A stretch of DNA of 64,000 nt. Source: Branchiostoma lanceolatum. Taxonomy: Eukaryota; Chordata; Leptocardii; Amphioxiformes; Branchiostomatidae. Location: positions 14,606,552 to 14,670,551 of the forward strand of contig NC_089740.1 of assembly GCF_035083965.1 (NCBI RefSeq). The letters run 5' to 3'. This document shows positions 21,801-32,900 of this stretch, one piece after another. Under the pieces are notes generated by a model, which was given only the letters and a program-made list of their open reading frames with translations, was not told the origin of the DNA and did not search any database. The position numbers and the translations under genes were made by a program. Position 1 is the stretch's first letter. Every line of letters starts with the position of its first letter.

Positions 21801-24800
21801 GGGGGGACACGCCCCCTGGTTGTCCACGGCAACGGCCAATTGGACGGCAGTGAAGAGGCTGTAGCCACACAGGAACCACAATGCACTGCAGTCCACCTAC
21901 AAACAAACAAAAATATGATTACAATCGAGCTAGTGAGTTTATCATGTTCAACCGGTGTTTTAATAATAATGATTACAATCAAGGAAGGACTATCATTCAT
22001 GGAAGGAAAACATTATTGTATTTGCTTTGTTTATTCTTCTTTCTCTTCTTTTGTTCCAAACATGGTTACTGGTAAAGTAGCAGACGCCCAGAGGTGTTCA
22101 ATTAAATCATGTATCACTTACGATAGGGATTGACATAACAGGCAACTATCACCTTTTCAAGATGTCGACCCAGAGACCAGACTTTACGATTTGATCCAAT
22201 CACAACAAAGGTAAAGGTAAAGCTGTCATCCTCATTTGAGGTGAAGCATGATGCTTTTTCAAGTAGCAAGTGCAATGCGGCTTCGCCACGGCTCGCGTTT
22301 TTGGCCAAGCACACCGGGTCACCCTTACTCTTCTCGATAAGTGTGTTGGGTTCTTTTTTAAGTGTAGAGGTTTGACGTTTGATTGTCGAGGCTTACACCT
22401 GAAACCACCTCATACCGTTGAACTGTAAAAACCCAAGTAGCGAGTATGCCGCTCCCGGGATTAGAACCCACGCCAATCCCGATCCGCACGGCTTTGGAAT
22501 TCAACACACAAACCACTAGGCTAAAAGGTCCGGACCGGTTAGACTGGTCAGTTAGTGGAGGTTGATCCCCACTGTTACACAACTAACAAGGGGCTGCCAC
22601 AACAAGAAGGACCCCTACTCTTATCAATAAGTGTGGTGGGTTCTTTAACATCCTTCGAGTCCCATCCGAGAGGATGCATGTACTAGTACTTACTGACGTG
22701 TAGCCAATGTTGAGGACCTGTAGGGTTGGCCCACACAGCGCTGTGAGGTGCCTGATACACTTTGTGGTCAGCTGTAGGCACCCGGATAAGTCCACACTTG
22801 CCAGCTTGCATCCTGGAATAACAGCCATGCAACAAGCTAGAAAACAACAACAGAATTTGCACCAGCATTATTTAGTAGCGTTTGTCAGTCCTGGACCACT
22901 GGTTAGCAACCCTGCCTCTGGGTCAAGAAACACGCACTGATGTAGTGTGCAAATGTGCCAACATCTTTCTGTATATTTGCCATCAAGAGCTGTAATTGTA
23001 AAAATGCTTCTTTTTTAGATCATATTCATTGCTTTCTTTGTGGTTTTTAGGGCCTACGTCTATGTAATTAAATGTATGTTTTGCTACATGTTCTGTAATG
23101 TTTTATGTGTGGGTCACGACACCAGCAATCGCTGCCTGTGTCCCATGTGTATTGCACCATCACATCATCATCATCTTTCGTCTCTGTATTACTCCGGTGA
23201 GGTACACTCAATGAAGTTTTTCCAGCACGTACGTTTTGTCCTTCATGGCGGACATCACCTACAACCACCATCACAATTCCAATAAAATCAAATAAAAAAA
23301 TAAATAAAAAATAAATACCTTGGTGAGAGTTGTTGATGTCCGCTTGAGGACCACCTGATGCCCCTGGCTGCAGGAGCGGTCCAGCATCCTCCTCCTCCTC
23401 CTCCTCATCAGGCAGGAGGAAACAGTCATCAGTGATGTTGTCACAGTAGGACAGGTCCAGATGGCACAGGTGCCGCCACTGTCTCAAGGCATCCTTGTGA
23501 GAAGCAGTGGAAGAAATATTTTTGACTAATTTTCACACAACAGAAAAGAGTTTGCTAATCTGGGGAGCTTTGGAGACGAACTCTGTCTCTTCATTAACCC
23601 GGTACAGTCAGATCTGAGTTCTCTTGTCACGACTGACTTGATGTCGATTATCACGTGACGAGAGACAGTCATATACAGGCTTGATATAGTGACGCCCCCG
23701 TCCCTGTTTAAGGTACTGCATTGTCTGCAGATCTGGATCGCCTCCCAAACAGTTGAAGAAATAGTTTGATTAGAAGCTATAAAACTGTTTTTCTGATGAA
23801 CAACAACCTCAAATCTTACCCGAACAACTCCATCGTCGAGTTCAGGGTTGGAGGAGAGGTTCAGCGAGGTCAGATGAGGACAGGCCTGGGGGATACTGCG
23901 GAGGTCAAAGGTCACACCAACCAGGTCTGACAGGATGAGGGTCCTCAGGTTGTGGCATCTGGAAAAGCGACACTGAATGAATTACCTGTACCAGCATTCT
24001 AGCTAGCATAGTTTGAGCTTAGGGGGCTCCTTTGCTGTGGTCTGGAACCAACTAAATGTCTAAATACCAAGCAGATGTTAGGTGGAAAATTATGAATTTC
24101 TCTTACTATGGGGTACGGTTAGGCTTCTCTGACTTTACGACTTTGAGATAACCTTGAGGATCAGTGCCATAAAAGTTAAATTCTAAAACTCTCCACCAAA
24201 TTTTCTTGTGGATTAGTGCTTTACAAAATTAAGCAGTGAATCCCAGAACTACGAAATACATTTTTCTGGCCTAGTACAATTTTCTAGAGATTATAGATTG
24301 AAGCAAAATGACAAACTTGCCTTCTAATCACTCTTGCCATCCCTTCCCACCTCACATTGCAACACCTGGACAGGTCCAGGACTTTCACGTGCGGGGGGAC
24401 AAGTAACCATAGCAACTCATCTGTCAGCGTCTTCGGGAAGTCTGCCGCGATTCTCTCGCGGATGGAAGAACAGAGAACGCCGTACGCACCGCCGGCCAGC
24501 TGGGCTCGGATGTGGCCGCACTGGAAGGGCGAAGTTTCGCCAAGACGGAGCACGGTACGAAGCACGACAGTTTGGGACTGGAACTGTAGCGTCGTCACGC
24601 GACTTTGGTCCGTTTCCACGCCGTGCTTCTGGTGGCACAGAGGCACGAACGAAAACAAGTTCTGCAGCTGGAGTTTAAGAAAATGAAAACAAAATGTCAA
24701 AATCACATAATATATGTAACAGACAGGGTGATACGTAACCACAATCATACTAAGCACTTCCAGCAACACGCAAGCACAAGTCACCAAGAGCTAAACACCT

Positions 24801-25283
24801 AGAGAGACAATCGACTCTTAACTGAGCCAAGTGAAACCAAGAAACCCAGCACCAAGAGACCACGTCTAGCGATATAATCTGATGTTAAGCAACTTCACTC
24901 TGGACAACAGAAACAACAATACTTAAAATACCAAAATACAGATTCTGAAGTAAAACAAATATCTATGGTTATTATAGTCATCTATGGACATAAAGTACCA
25001 ATGCTTGTAACGAAAACCTCCAACTATCGCGATTATTGTTGTGTACTTCTTTTGACAGATCGTAGAAGACCAAACTAGTCAGCTAAGAATCGCCCCCCTC
25101 CCCTCTCTAAAACTTCAAGTTTCGCTGGAAAAACAACAGATAAAGTCATCAACAGTTGGCGGGATTTATAAATATCTAAACTGAGAAACCGTGCATAATA
25201 ACAACTTAGACGAGACTGTCGTAGAACTCGTCACAGACAAACAAACAGATAAACAAACAAACATCACCCACCTGTTCCGCCAT
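15836..25283 (-). CDS. leucine-rich-repeat protein, 1164 aa, 13 exons
   Basis: Exons: 25283-25272, 24667-24321, 23958-23820, 23493-23319, 22812-22694, 21896-20091, 19682-19601, 18979-18846, 18544-18370, 17917-17831, 17219-17106, 16640-16540, 16039-15836; phases agree and total 1165 codons. It starts MAEQ. Cysteine-type LRRs of the F-box/AMN1 kind fill residues about 95-265 (e.g. [29 protein letters not shown]) and 800-1060 (e.g. [19 protein letters not shown]). Exon 6 alone encodes 602 residues, mostly a Ser/Asn/Glu-rich disordered insert that splits the LRR array and includes a duplicated block of about 39 residues around IAAAKDCG. A charged helix, [17 protein letters not shown], and a conserved-looking end, [14 protein letters not shown], follow. 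Intron 2 begins GC (AGAAG/GCAAGT). No F-box is evident. A ubiquitin-ligase adaptor role is only a guess from the repeat type. Confidence 0.88.
16727..16850. mobile_element. possible diverged MITE fragment
   Basis: TAGCCTCCACCAGGCC at 16727 is identical to the first 16 bases of the 9-bp-duplication MITE at 28666. No matching right end or target duplication is visible, so it is a fragment or a distant relative. It lies in an intron of the LRR gene. Confidence 0.4.
17940..18010 (+). mobile_element. tRNA-like SINE fragment
   Basis: GTCTGTCGTTAGGGTTGTTG followed by GGTTCTGTATTCAAATCCCG resembles SINE A and B boxes. The fragment is followed by AGTGTTGTAAGCACGCCCTCTGTCAT. That last part (TCTGTCATACCCTCAACGCCTGAAA) repeats the edge of LRR exon 10 at 17900-17925, another local copy of an exon boundary. 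Confidence 0.4.
18765..18832. repeat. (GGAT)n microsatellite
   Basis: About 15 copies of GGAT with two interruptions. It begins within 15 bp of the LRR exon-8 donor at 18845, on the intronic side. Confidence 0.95.
19257..19319. mobile_element. short hairpin element
   Basis: GGGGCAAAATTATATCCAGC and its inverse GCTGGATACAATTTTGCCCC enclose a loop of about 12 bp. The total length, about 62 bp, suits a foldback remnant in an LRR-gene intron. Confidence 0.7.
19320..19590 (-). mobile_element. tRNA-derived SINE interrupted by a MITE
   Basis: Read on the minus strand, GGTGGTTAGGCAAGCC (A-box region) and AGGTTGATTCCTGG (B-box region) form a tRNA-like head. GTTGTGCCCTTGGGAAAGGC and TGTAAAATGGGTACATGACT follow as body. 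The body matches the SINE at 32700-32985. The 73-bp foldback at 19481-19553 sits inside the head, duplicating GGCTTGCCT. Removing it restores a continuous head. Confidence 0.7.
19481..19553. mobile_element. palindromic MITE with TAGCCT ends and 9-bp target duplication
   Basis: TAGCCTGGAATCCAAACCTA is followed after a short loop by its inverse TAGGTTTGGATTCCAGGCTA. The 9 bases GGCTTGCCT occur on both sides (19472-19480 and 19554-19562). The ends and duplication length match the element at 295-496. It is inserted in a SINE, so it is younger than that SINE copy. Confidence 0.9.
22430..22530 (-). mobile_element. tRNA-derived SINE head
   Basis: On the minus strand TAGCCTAGTGGTTTGTGTG and GTGGGTTCTAATCCCGG are good A- and B-box matches about 45 bp apart. 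The spacing is wrong for a functional tRNA, so it is a SINE head in an LRR-gene intron. Confidence 0.55.
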
Positions 25284-25653
25284 CTTTGATCCTGGAATCT
25301 TTGTCAGCTGACGACGGGCGAGTCGACTATAAATTCAGAGTTAAGTCCAAATAAATAATTTAAATAATTTGTCCTTTCATACTGAACAAAGAATGGAAAA
25401 AATATAATTTTAGTCACTTTTTAGAATTTACAAACTTATCTAGTGACACTTTTTTGACAGAATATTTCCATTTGTGCCGTTGAATAGTTTTATTTTTTCC
25501 CCGTTAACGCAATGGGCTAATCCAAAAACGAACATGGCGACATCTGACAGAAAATCATTGTTTTGATCCAAAATATTCTAGTTGTAGCCATTTTCTCTCC
25601 ACACTCAGTGAAGAAATTCCACCAAAGTCTCAAGTTTGGTGATCGAGACCATA
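25284..25653. promoter_or_regulatory. bidirectional promoter between the LRR gene and TMEM267
   Basis: Only 370 bp separate the two divergent start codons. The region lacks a TATA box at a suitable distance on either side. It contains CAGCTGACGACGGG near 25306 and long AT-rich stretches. A shared promoter is inferred from the spacing. Confidence 0.55.
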
Positions 25654-27460
25654 ATGAGCACGTTACAAAGTTTTCTGACGGGGTTTTCCAAACTGTTTTC
25701 CGTGAAATCGACGATCTCGAGCGTTCTGTTGGGAGGGTTCTGTGTAGCAGCCGACAAAGCTCTGAGGTGAGACTGTCTGTTTTCAAGGCTTCCAAAATGG
25801 AGTTGTGCTAGGTCTGAAAACAATGATTTCCTTGATCTTAAACGATGAAACCTACGTTTATAATATCAAATCGCGTGTCCTTTTAAGACAAATTACGGTG
25901 ATGCAATAATTTCATAGGTTTCGTGATTGTTACGATTAACGTTAACGTTATAATACGGCCGAGGCTACAAGATGTTCCTGTCAATGATAATTTGGGCACT
26001 GCCCATAGGATGTCCCTGTCTTCCTGTCATGTTCCTTCTTAGCCAGTTGCATAGGATGGCATGGGTGTATTTTGAACCCTGAGGCCCCCACTCAGGAAGT
26101 GATACTGTGCAGCTAACGTTGGCTATTGTCGATCGATTTCTGGTTCTGTACTACTACCACTGTTCCCTCCCTTTTCATAAGTGGAATCCCAAAACAACTC
26201 AAAACAACTCTGCCCATAGGGTTAACCTGGGGATCAAGCTAAGTTGAAGTATTTTGCACCCATTTATAATTAGATGGAAGCCCATCTCTGATCAAACCCT
26301 ACTGCGAGCCTTGACGAACACTGATTGACGAACATCACTCACTGATTGACGAACATCACTCACTGATTGGTCGGTCTGTGGTCCTGGGGGATCCGACAAC
26401 TAGCCATCCAAGGGGTTAGGTGTTCAGATCTAGTTGGAGATAACTCACAGAAAAAATGATTTTTTTTCATGACCCATAGTTGGAAGCCCATCTCTGATCA
26501 AACCCTACTGCGAGCCTTGACGGACAACACCGCCCACGGATTGGTCGGGCTGTGGTCGTGGGGGATCGTTTGCGGCACCCGGACTAGACAGGATGTTCTA
26601 CACACGCTGCTCTGCGGACTGCTGGCCAGTCTGGTGGACTCGGATCACTTCCTCGCTGCCAGGTCACTCAGGTTAAAGGTTCGTGCAAAAATCTGACCAG
26701 GTCTCTCAGTTTAAATGTATGAGTAGGATTGAATATCAACATATTAGGCTTTGTTTTTCACTGTTTAGTGTTCCATCCAACAAACCTGCGAAAATTCCTA
26801 GAAAACTTAACTAATGAGGAAGAAAGGTTGAGTAAGGTTAGACATGTAATAAGCCTAAAACAGATACTCAAGCAATTTTGAAACAGACGTTTCAGACAGC
26901 ATCTGCTCTCTTTCGTCAGCAACTAAAGGTAAGAACTTGAGACCAAATTTTAAGGAGGATACATACAATTCAAACTCTACTACTGGATAAATTACCGATA
27001 TTATTCCTAGACACTTTGAGTGGCATCCATCATTCTTCTTCAGCGTCACGAGAACGTTTTGAGGAGGATAGTTGTTTGGATCAATGTAACTGTGTTTAGT
27101 AAACAGAATCTCCTTTTTTTCCAGGATGCACTTTCGTTACCGGCAAGGCCGCCATTTCACGCCACAAGCCTCCTCCTGTCCACTGTACTCACCATGTGGA
27201 TCCTCCTGAAGATTTTGGACTGGAAAGCTCTCCATCTACTACCTTGGATTTGCACTGTTGCCTGGCTATCGCACCATATAAGGGATGGGACAAGGCGTGG
27301 CCTATGGTTTCCACCAATAGGAAGCACCCCTCCCATCCCATATTGGATGTACATAGGACTGATTGTACTTCTGCCCAATGTTGTGATATTGTGTCTTAAC
27401 TTCAGGGCAGTTTTTGATCAGACTAGAGTTGTAGATGCACCATTGGTATCAAATGTATAA
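25654..27460 (+). CDS. TMEM267: transmembrane protein 267, 215 aa
   Basis: Exons 25654-25766, 26480-26678 and 27125-27460 join in phase to 216 codons; human TMEM267 is, as I recall, also 215 aa. Family landmarks run in order: a hydrophobic N-terminal segment with GGFCVAADKAL, then LLRALTDN, GLWSWG, the membrane segment LLASLVDSDHFLAA, and near residues 153-165 SHHIRDGTRRGLW with P(F/P)IG and PYW after it. Four or so membrane segments are predicted by eye. Its molecular function is, to my knowledge, unknown. The ATG at 25654 was chosen because it gives the family length. It shares a promoter region with the LRR gene and its 3' end faces RUSC. Confidence 0.95.
26275..26394 (+). pseudogene. decayed copy of TMEM267 exon 2, 5' part
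   Basis: TGGAAGCCCATCTCTGATCA and the following bases through GAGCCTTGACG are identical to exon 2 at 26481. The copy then contains two extra units of about 21 bp (TGACGAACATCACTCACTGAT). It rejoins the exon at TTGGTCGG(T/G)CTGTGGTC(C/G)TGGGGGATC. It is frameshifted and lacks a donor. It lies in intron 1 upstream of the true exon. Confidence 0.85.
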
Positions 27461-27557
27461 AAAGGTCAAATAGTTTGTAAAATTCAAGGCAAAGGAAAAA
27501 TTGGATAGTTATAAAATATTTCCCGAAGAAAGGATAACACCAAGTTGTGTCAAATGT

Positions 27558-27563
27558 AATAAA
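27558..27563 (+). terminator. polyadenylation signal of TMEM267
   Basis: AATAAA about 100 bp after the TAA stop at 27458-27460. Confidence 0.65.
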
Positions 27564-27654
27564 TGTTATAGGAAATCTTTTTTTCTAATTAAACCTTTCC
27601 AAAATATATTTGTCTGTTGTGATTATCTTTACTTACAAATATACTCAAAGATAA

Positions 27655-27840
27655 TCATACCTGTCCCTGGTGCTGAAAACCATCCACACACAGGTAAACA
27701 CACATATCCATTGAGCTAAACACTATCCACACACAGGTAAACACACCTGTCCCTGAACACCATCCACACAGTTAAACATACCTGTCCCTTGTGCTGAACA
27801 CCATCCACAGACAGGTAAAGGCACCTTTCCCTACTAACAC
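27655..27840. repeat. minisatellite-like repeat between convergent genes
   Basis: Units of about 45 bp carry ACCTGTCCCT, (G/C)TGCTGAACACCATCCACA and CAGGTAAACACACC, repeated about four times with variation. It lies between the two poly(A) signals. Confidence 0.65.
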
Positions 27841-27921
27841 CAATCATTCTTTATAAAAATGACACGTTTTTCAAAGTTCTATTGGATGAAGGCAAAACAC
27901 AACTCTGAAATGTTTGAAAGC

Positions 27922-27927
27922 TTTATT
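27922..27927 (-). terminator. probable polyadenylation signal of RUSC
   Basis: TTTATT on the plus strand reads AATAAA on the minus strand, implying a 3' UTR of about 2 kb for RUSC that ends just before the TMEM267 3' end. Confidence 0.4.
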
Positions 27928-28396
27928 TCTTACACATATCCAAACATGTACCCTTACCACATCACAATACCAATCCTGCAAACTTGCATGTTCACATTAT
28001 ACTAACAATATCTCCGTATGTATTTTTAATTTGTACATACACCAACACCATTACATGTACTTTATACAGACATCAAAATGCCTCGTGTTTCTAGTTTATA
28101 CAGAAATGCCTTTCCAATAGTAGTGGAGTCACCAGCCCCGCTAGCTTACTTAACCAACATATCCTTTCATACACTGAATTAGCGTACGTAATTTGAGCAC
28201 ACTTTTACACCAGTAACATCAGGCAGTTTTGCTTTGGGACATGACTTTTGTAGTCATGACTTTGCCAGACTCATAATGAAACTTTTATGTTATAGTGAAT
28301 AAAAAGCTCAAGCATATGATGTGAAAAAGGTGAATATCATGTGGTTTGTGCCATGATTTGTAAAGGCCCATGCCAGGTACATAGTAACACCGATCT

Positions 28397-28930
28397 TAAA
28401 GAAATCAAATTTGTTCCTCGGTCGTTTCCAGTCTTTGTTACGAACAAGATTGCCCACTGTACTATTAGGATGCAGTTTTGTTTGGTACTTTAAGGAGCGA
28501 TTGACTAACAATTAGATACAACATGATTGAAAATTTGCGATGAATGTGGACACAGGAAATGCTGAGGTGAACTCTGTGAGTCACCCTTCTTAAAGAAATC
28601 AAATTTGTTCTTCGGTCGTATCCAGCCTTTGTTACAAACAAGATTGTCCACAATGCCGTTAGGATTAGCCTCCACCAGGCCTTCCTAAGGGGGTATGGAT
28701 CATAGACTTCGGCATAAAAAGGAAAAATTTGCCAGTAGAGTCAGTCCACGGTAAAGTCAACATTGCCTGCGAATGAAACCCTATGGTAGCCAAACTCCCC
28801 TGGCAAATACTCTTCCTATAGCCGGCGTGGTTAGTCTGGTAGAGACTACGTTAGGGTGCAGTTTTGAATGGCAACGTTTAAGAGCGATTGACTAACAATT
28901 AGATACGACATGGTTGACAATTTCCAGTGC
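28397..28930. repeat. two-copy local duplication, second copy split by a MITE
   Basis: Copy 1 (about 28397-28545) and copy 2 (about 28590-28930) share AAGAAATCAAATTTGTTC, CGGTCGT(T/A)TCCAG, AAGATTG(C/T)CCAC and GAGCGATTGACTAACAATTA. Copy 2 is interrupted by the 183-bp element at 28666-28848. The region is in the presumed RUSC 3' UTR. Confidence 0.85.
28666..28848. mobile_element. MITE with imperfect TAGCCTCC ends and 9-bp target duplication
   Basis: The left end TAGCCTCCACCAGGCC pairs imperfectly with the right end GTCTGGTAGAGACTA. Flanking 9-mers are CGTTAGGAT (28657-28665) and CGTTAGGGT (28849-28857). The tandem paralogue at about 28466 reads TATTAGGATGCAG without the insert, which is the expected unoccupied site. 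It has the same terminal motif and duplication length as 295-496 and 19481-19553. Confidence 0.85.
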
Positions 28931-29089
28931 AATGTGCAAATATGGCTTGTATTTATCTGATGATAGTTGCAAAAATAAGTCATAACTCATTGATGCATGA
29001 TAAATAAATTTAAATTTCTTAGTAGCATTTGAAAATTTTAAACATATAGCTAGGCTAACATATAATGAAACAATTTTTCAGAGAGAACT

Positions 29090-29160
29090 TTTTATATAAT
29101 TAATATATATATATAAATTATATATTCATTATATGATGTAATAAATACAAATATATTTTG
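29090..29160. repeat. AT-rich palindromic tract
   Basis: A run of alternating TA with ATAATTAATATATATATATA and its near inverse, in the RUSC 3' UTR region. Confidence 0.6.
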
Positions 29161-29912
29161 TTTAACTAGGAGTTGTTACTGTTTGCTTGTAGCAGTAAAA
29201 ACGTATTTAATTTTTTTTACATAGGATTTAAAAAAATATCAAACTGCATTGTATTCTGTGCAACATAACAGTGTGGCAAGATAATCGCAACAAAAATGTC
29301 TCAGTGTCAACTTCCACTGTAGCGAGTTCAACTGTGTCACTTTTCATACATTCATCTTGATAAAAGTAAAATACAACATTTATATACAAATGCCAGCACG
29401 ACCATCCTTGTGTGCAACACTTTACATAATACAAGTGTAGCATTTAACATTGTACACCTGATATTGTTACAGGTGTAGCAAATTCTGAACACCTGATACT
29501 TATACAGGTGTAATCACTTTTAATTATTACATAATTCACCAGTGCTGTTTTATGTACATTGTCCAAAACATGTTCAAGTTAACACCGAAGCTTGCATGTG
29601 ACTATACAACCATGCATATCAGCATGTAACATACAATGTATGTTGTTCCATTCAAGATTTCCTATAGTCAAGCCCTGCCCAAATGTGCAGGCTTGCCAAG
29701 CGGAGTTAAATATTGCACTGGAAGAAATAAAAATCACTTTTTGGGCTGTAATATCGAGCTTTTTTCATCAATTATGCCGGCATTGCAAGATTATTTATGT
29801 CCTTATCACTAGAAATGCACAGGCGACTGAAAAATGGTTCAGTCCATTTCTGGCTTCGCAGTCAACCATAGAAAAGACGAGTTATGACCTTGTCGTACAA
29901 GGTCAAGATCGT

Positions 29913-32900
29913 CTACAGGAGGTCAAGGTCGTTAACACAGCCCGTCAGCACCAGACCCGTTTTGTTGCCATGGCAACACAGCAGCCAATCGTCGTCGACC
30001 TGTCGAAGGACGGTAAGAATGTCGCCCTTGGCGAGACTGAGCTGTCCGTCTTCAGTTGCTAGGTGATGACATAACGCCTTCACTACCCTGGGAGGGAGAG
30101 AGGGACCTTCCATAAAAATAACCCGGGAACAAGATTTAGTTGCATAATTATTAAGTTATTCTAAAAATTTGCAGAACGAACCAACAGCAACACATTCTGA
30201 ACATGCATTAGTTTTGGGGAAATTTCCCTGAATTAGTCTTGTGTACCTTTTTTGTTTGTAAAACAGTTTTGAATGATATTTGGTAAGACAGTTATTATCA
30301 ATACTGACACAAATTATTATGCATTGATATAAAGAAAAAAAAAAACATAGCATAAGTATCCGTGTAAGTCAGCATTAACATTTTCACCAAATCAAACTTG
30401 CTTCAGAGAATACCCACACAAAATGTCAAGAAAATGTTATGCACATAAGTGTCGAGGAATAAATCGCAAGCATGCAAATTAGTGGACACCAAAAGTCATG
30501 AACATGTAAATTAGTTAAGGACATGAAAGCAACAAATGTGCAGCAAATGATAAATGCAAAATCAGAAAACTGATGTAACATAAGCAAAAGAAATTCAGAC
30601 GGAAAAGCAGTGAAGAAGAAATTCTGCACTCTCTTAGCATACAATTACAGCATTAAGAAAGTCGAGCAAAATTATGAGAAAAAAATGCAAATGAAAGATC
30701 TTAAAGCATGCTGGGTATTTTGAGGAAGGCCAGCCTTGCCCAACCCAAGACATAAAAAGCCAGTTTTGCATGTTCTTGTGCATAACAATGTTTTCAAAAA
30801 AGTAAATTTGGAATAAAATAACTCAAAACTATACAAAACAACGTGATTCAGATGTGATCCTAAGGAAAAATCTGTACCTTGCAATATTCTTTCCAACATC
30901 TTTTTAGCCAAGTAATCAAGAACAGGTGCAAAAAACAAACTAAAATCATTTCATCATTGGCATGATAAAAAAAACAAAAAACTATGGCTTGACTTTACAC
31001 TTAGTGTCCACTCAATGCACACAGAAAACTGCAGTGTGATGATGTGAAAAACAATGATCAGGACAACAGAGAGTCGCTGTGGCGATGACAGGACCACGTG
31101 ACATAGAAAGGTGAAAGTATGAAGACTGAAGACATGTTAAAAATCTACAGTGGTCAGCTATGATAAAGACACAGGACCTGGTATATTGCATCACAGTGTA
31201 AAGAGTGGAGACAAACACAGTCAAAACTGCCCCAAAAGACCACTCAGGGACCAATGAAATCTTGTCTATGTGGACAGGTGGTCACTATGGACAGGATTCT
31301 TAACATTTGTGTCAATGGAAAAAGTGGTCACATTGACCAGGACTGGTGGTCCTTATGTAGAGAGGTGGTCACTTGTACAGATTTGACTGTACATCAATGA
31401 CCAGGTGGTCCTTATGTAGAGGTGGTCACTAGTACAGGTTTGACTAGTAACTGTATGTAAATCTAAAGTCAGGTGTTTCAGACAACAATGAACAAGCAAG
31501 TCCTGAACAGGTACGACTTCACAGCTACAACATACAGCACAGTACAGAACATCTCTCCACACCTTTTACCATCTTTCCTATGGTTCTGCACTAAACCCTC
31601 TTCTCTTCTCGTCATCTGGTTGCTATGCTGTTGTCTAGGAGATGGGTGTGGTGTCTGGTTGCTATGGTGTTGCCGGGGAGATGAAGGTTGCATCTGGTTG
31701 CTATGCTGTTGTCTGGGAGACGCGGGTGGAGTCTGGTTGCTATGGTGTTGCCTAGGAGACGGGGGCGGAGTCCTGCTGGTTGTCGGGAGGAGGACTCGGT
31801 CCACGGCTTGGATGAGGGAAGAGCTGAAGCTGGCCCATCTGGACTTCTTACCGTTCAGAGTTTTCTGTCAAGAAAGTAAAGATGTTGCTTGTTTGTTTCA
31901 CATATTAAGTGGTTTTAAATGTCTCATTATAGGCATAACACACCAGACTTGTTACCTACAAGCTGTGCAAGAGCTGAATCATGGTAGATCGGAACTCATT
32001 GCCACCAAGTATGGTAGGGTCATCCTTACTGAATAACTGTAAACAATGCCTGCAGCTACATGTACATGTAGATGTGCAGATGTTACATGTGACGTGCTGT
32101 TCAGTCTAATAAGCTGCTGACACGATGTGTGCCTGGTGTGTTACACTGAAGGGCAATAATACCAGATATACAATTACAAGATACAGACGGTAATGATAGG
32201 TTCGATAAACTCACAACAAGATAGACCCCTACTTTTCTCAATACTGTGATAGGTTCTTTGATGTGCTCCGGGACTGATATTTACAGCCATATCAAAGGAA
32301 ACACTTAAAAGCGCTTGCAATATTACAGCGAAGGAAACTATCATGAAGCTTAGTACCTGTTGATCTTCTTGTTTGACCTCTTGCGTGACTGTGACATTGA
32401 CCTTTGACCTTGCCTCCTGATTGGGCCTGGGTCCTGCTCCAATCAGATTGCTCAGCCACAACTTGCTTCTGTAAGAGAATGGTGCAACATGTTTCTTCTT
32501 CATTTGCTGTGCTAACAAGATAAAATATACAACTTGTGTTACAAGTCTATGACCTGTCAAAGATATGAAACAACACTGAACTAAATTAAGAACTTTTCAT
32601 CTTGTTCTCCATCAAATTCTAAGTGTAACTTTTACAAGACAAACCCAGATGGACAGAACAAGCGATGGCCTCATGTTTTGAGGATAAGTAAGCAACAGTT
32701 AAGGTAAAGGTAGTCCCATAGAGTTTTTGAGGCCGTAGGGGCAGTGGGTAGTTATCAACTGTGTCCAGGGCAGGTATTGGACGGCGGGGCCAATTCCTCT
32801 CCTTCCACCCCCCTTTACCTCCCCAACCAAAGTCAGAAACGCATTTTCACACCTGGTTGGAGTGAAAAAAGGTGTGTAAAGTGCCTTAATTCCCAAGGGC

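Noticed and set aside
29592-30062. 156-codon plus-strand frame
   Set aside because: It overlaps antisense to the RUSC SH3 exon and has no recognisable domain.
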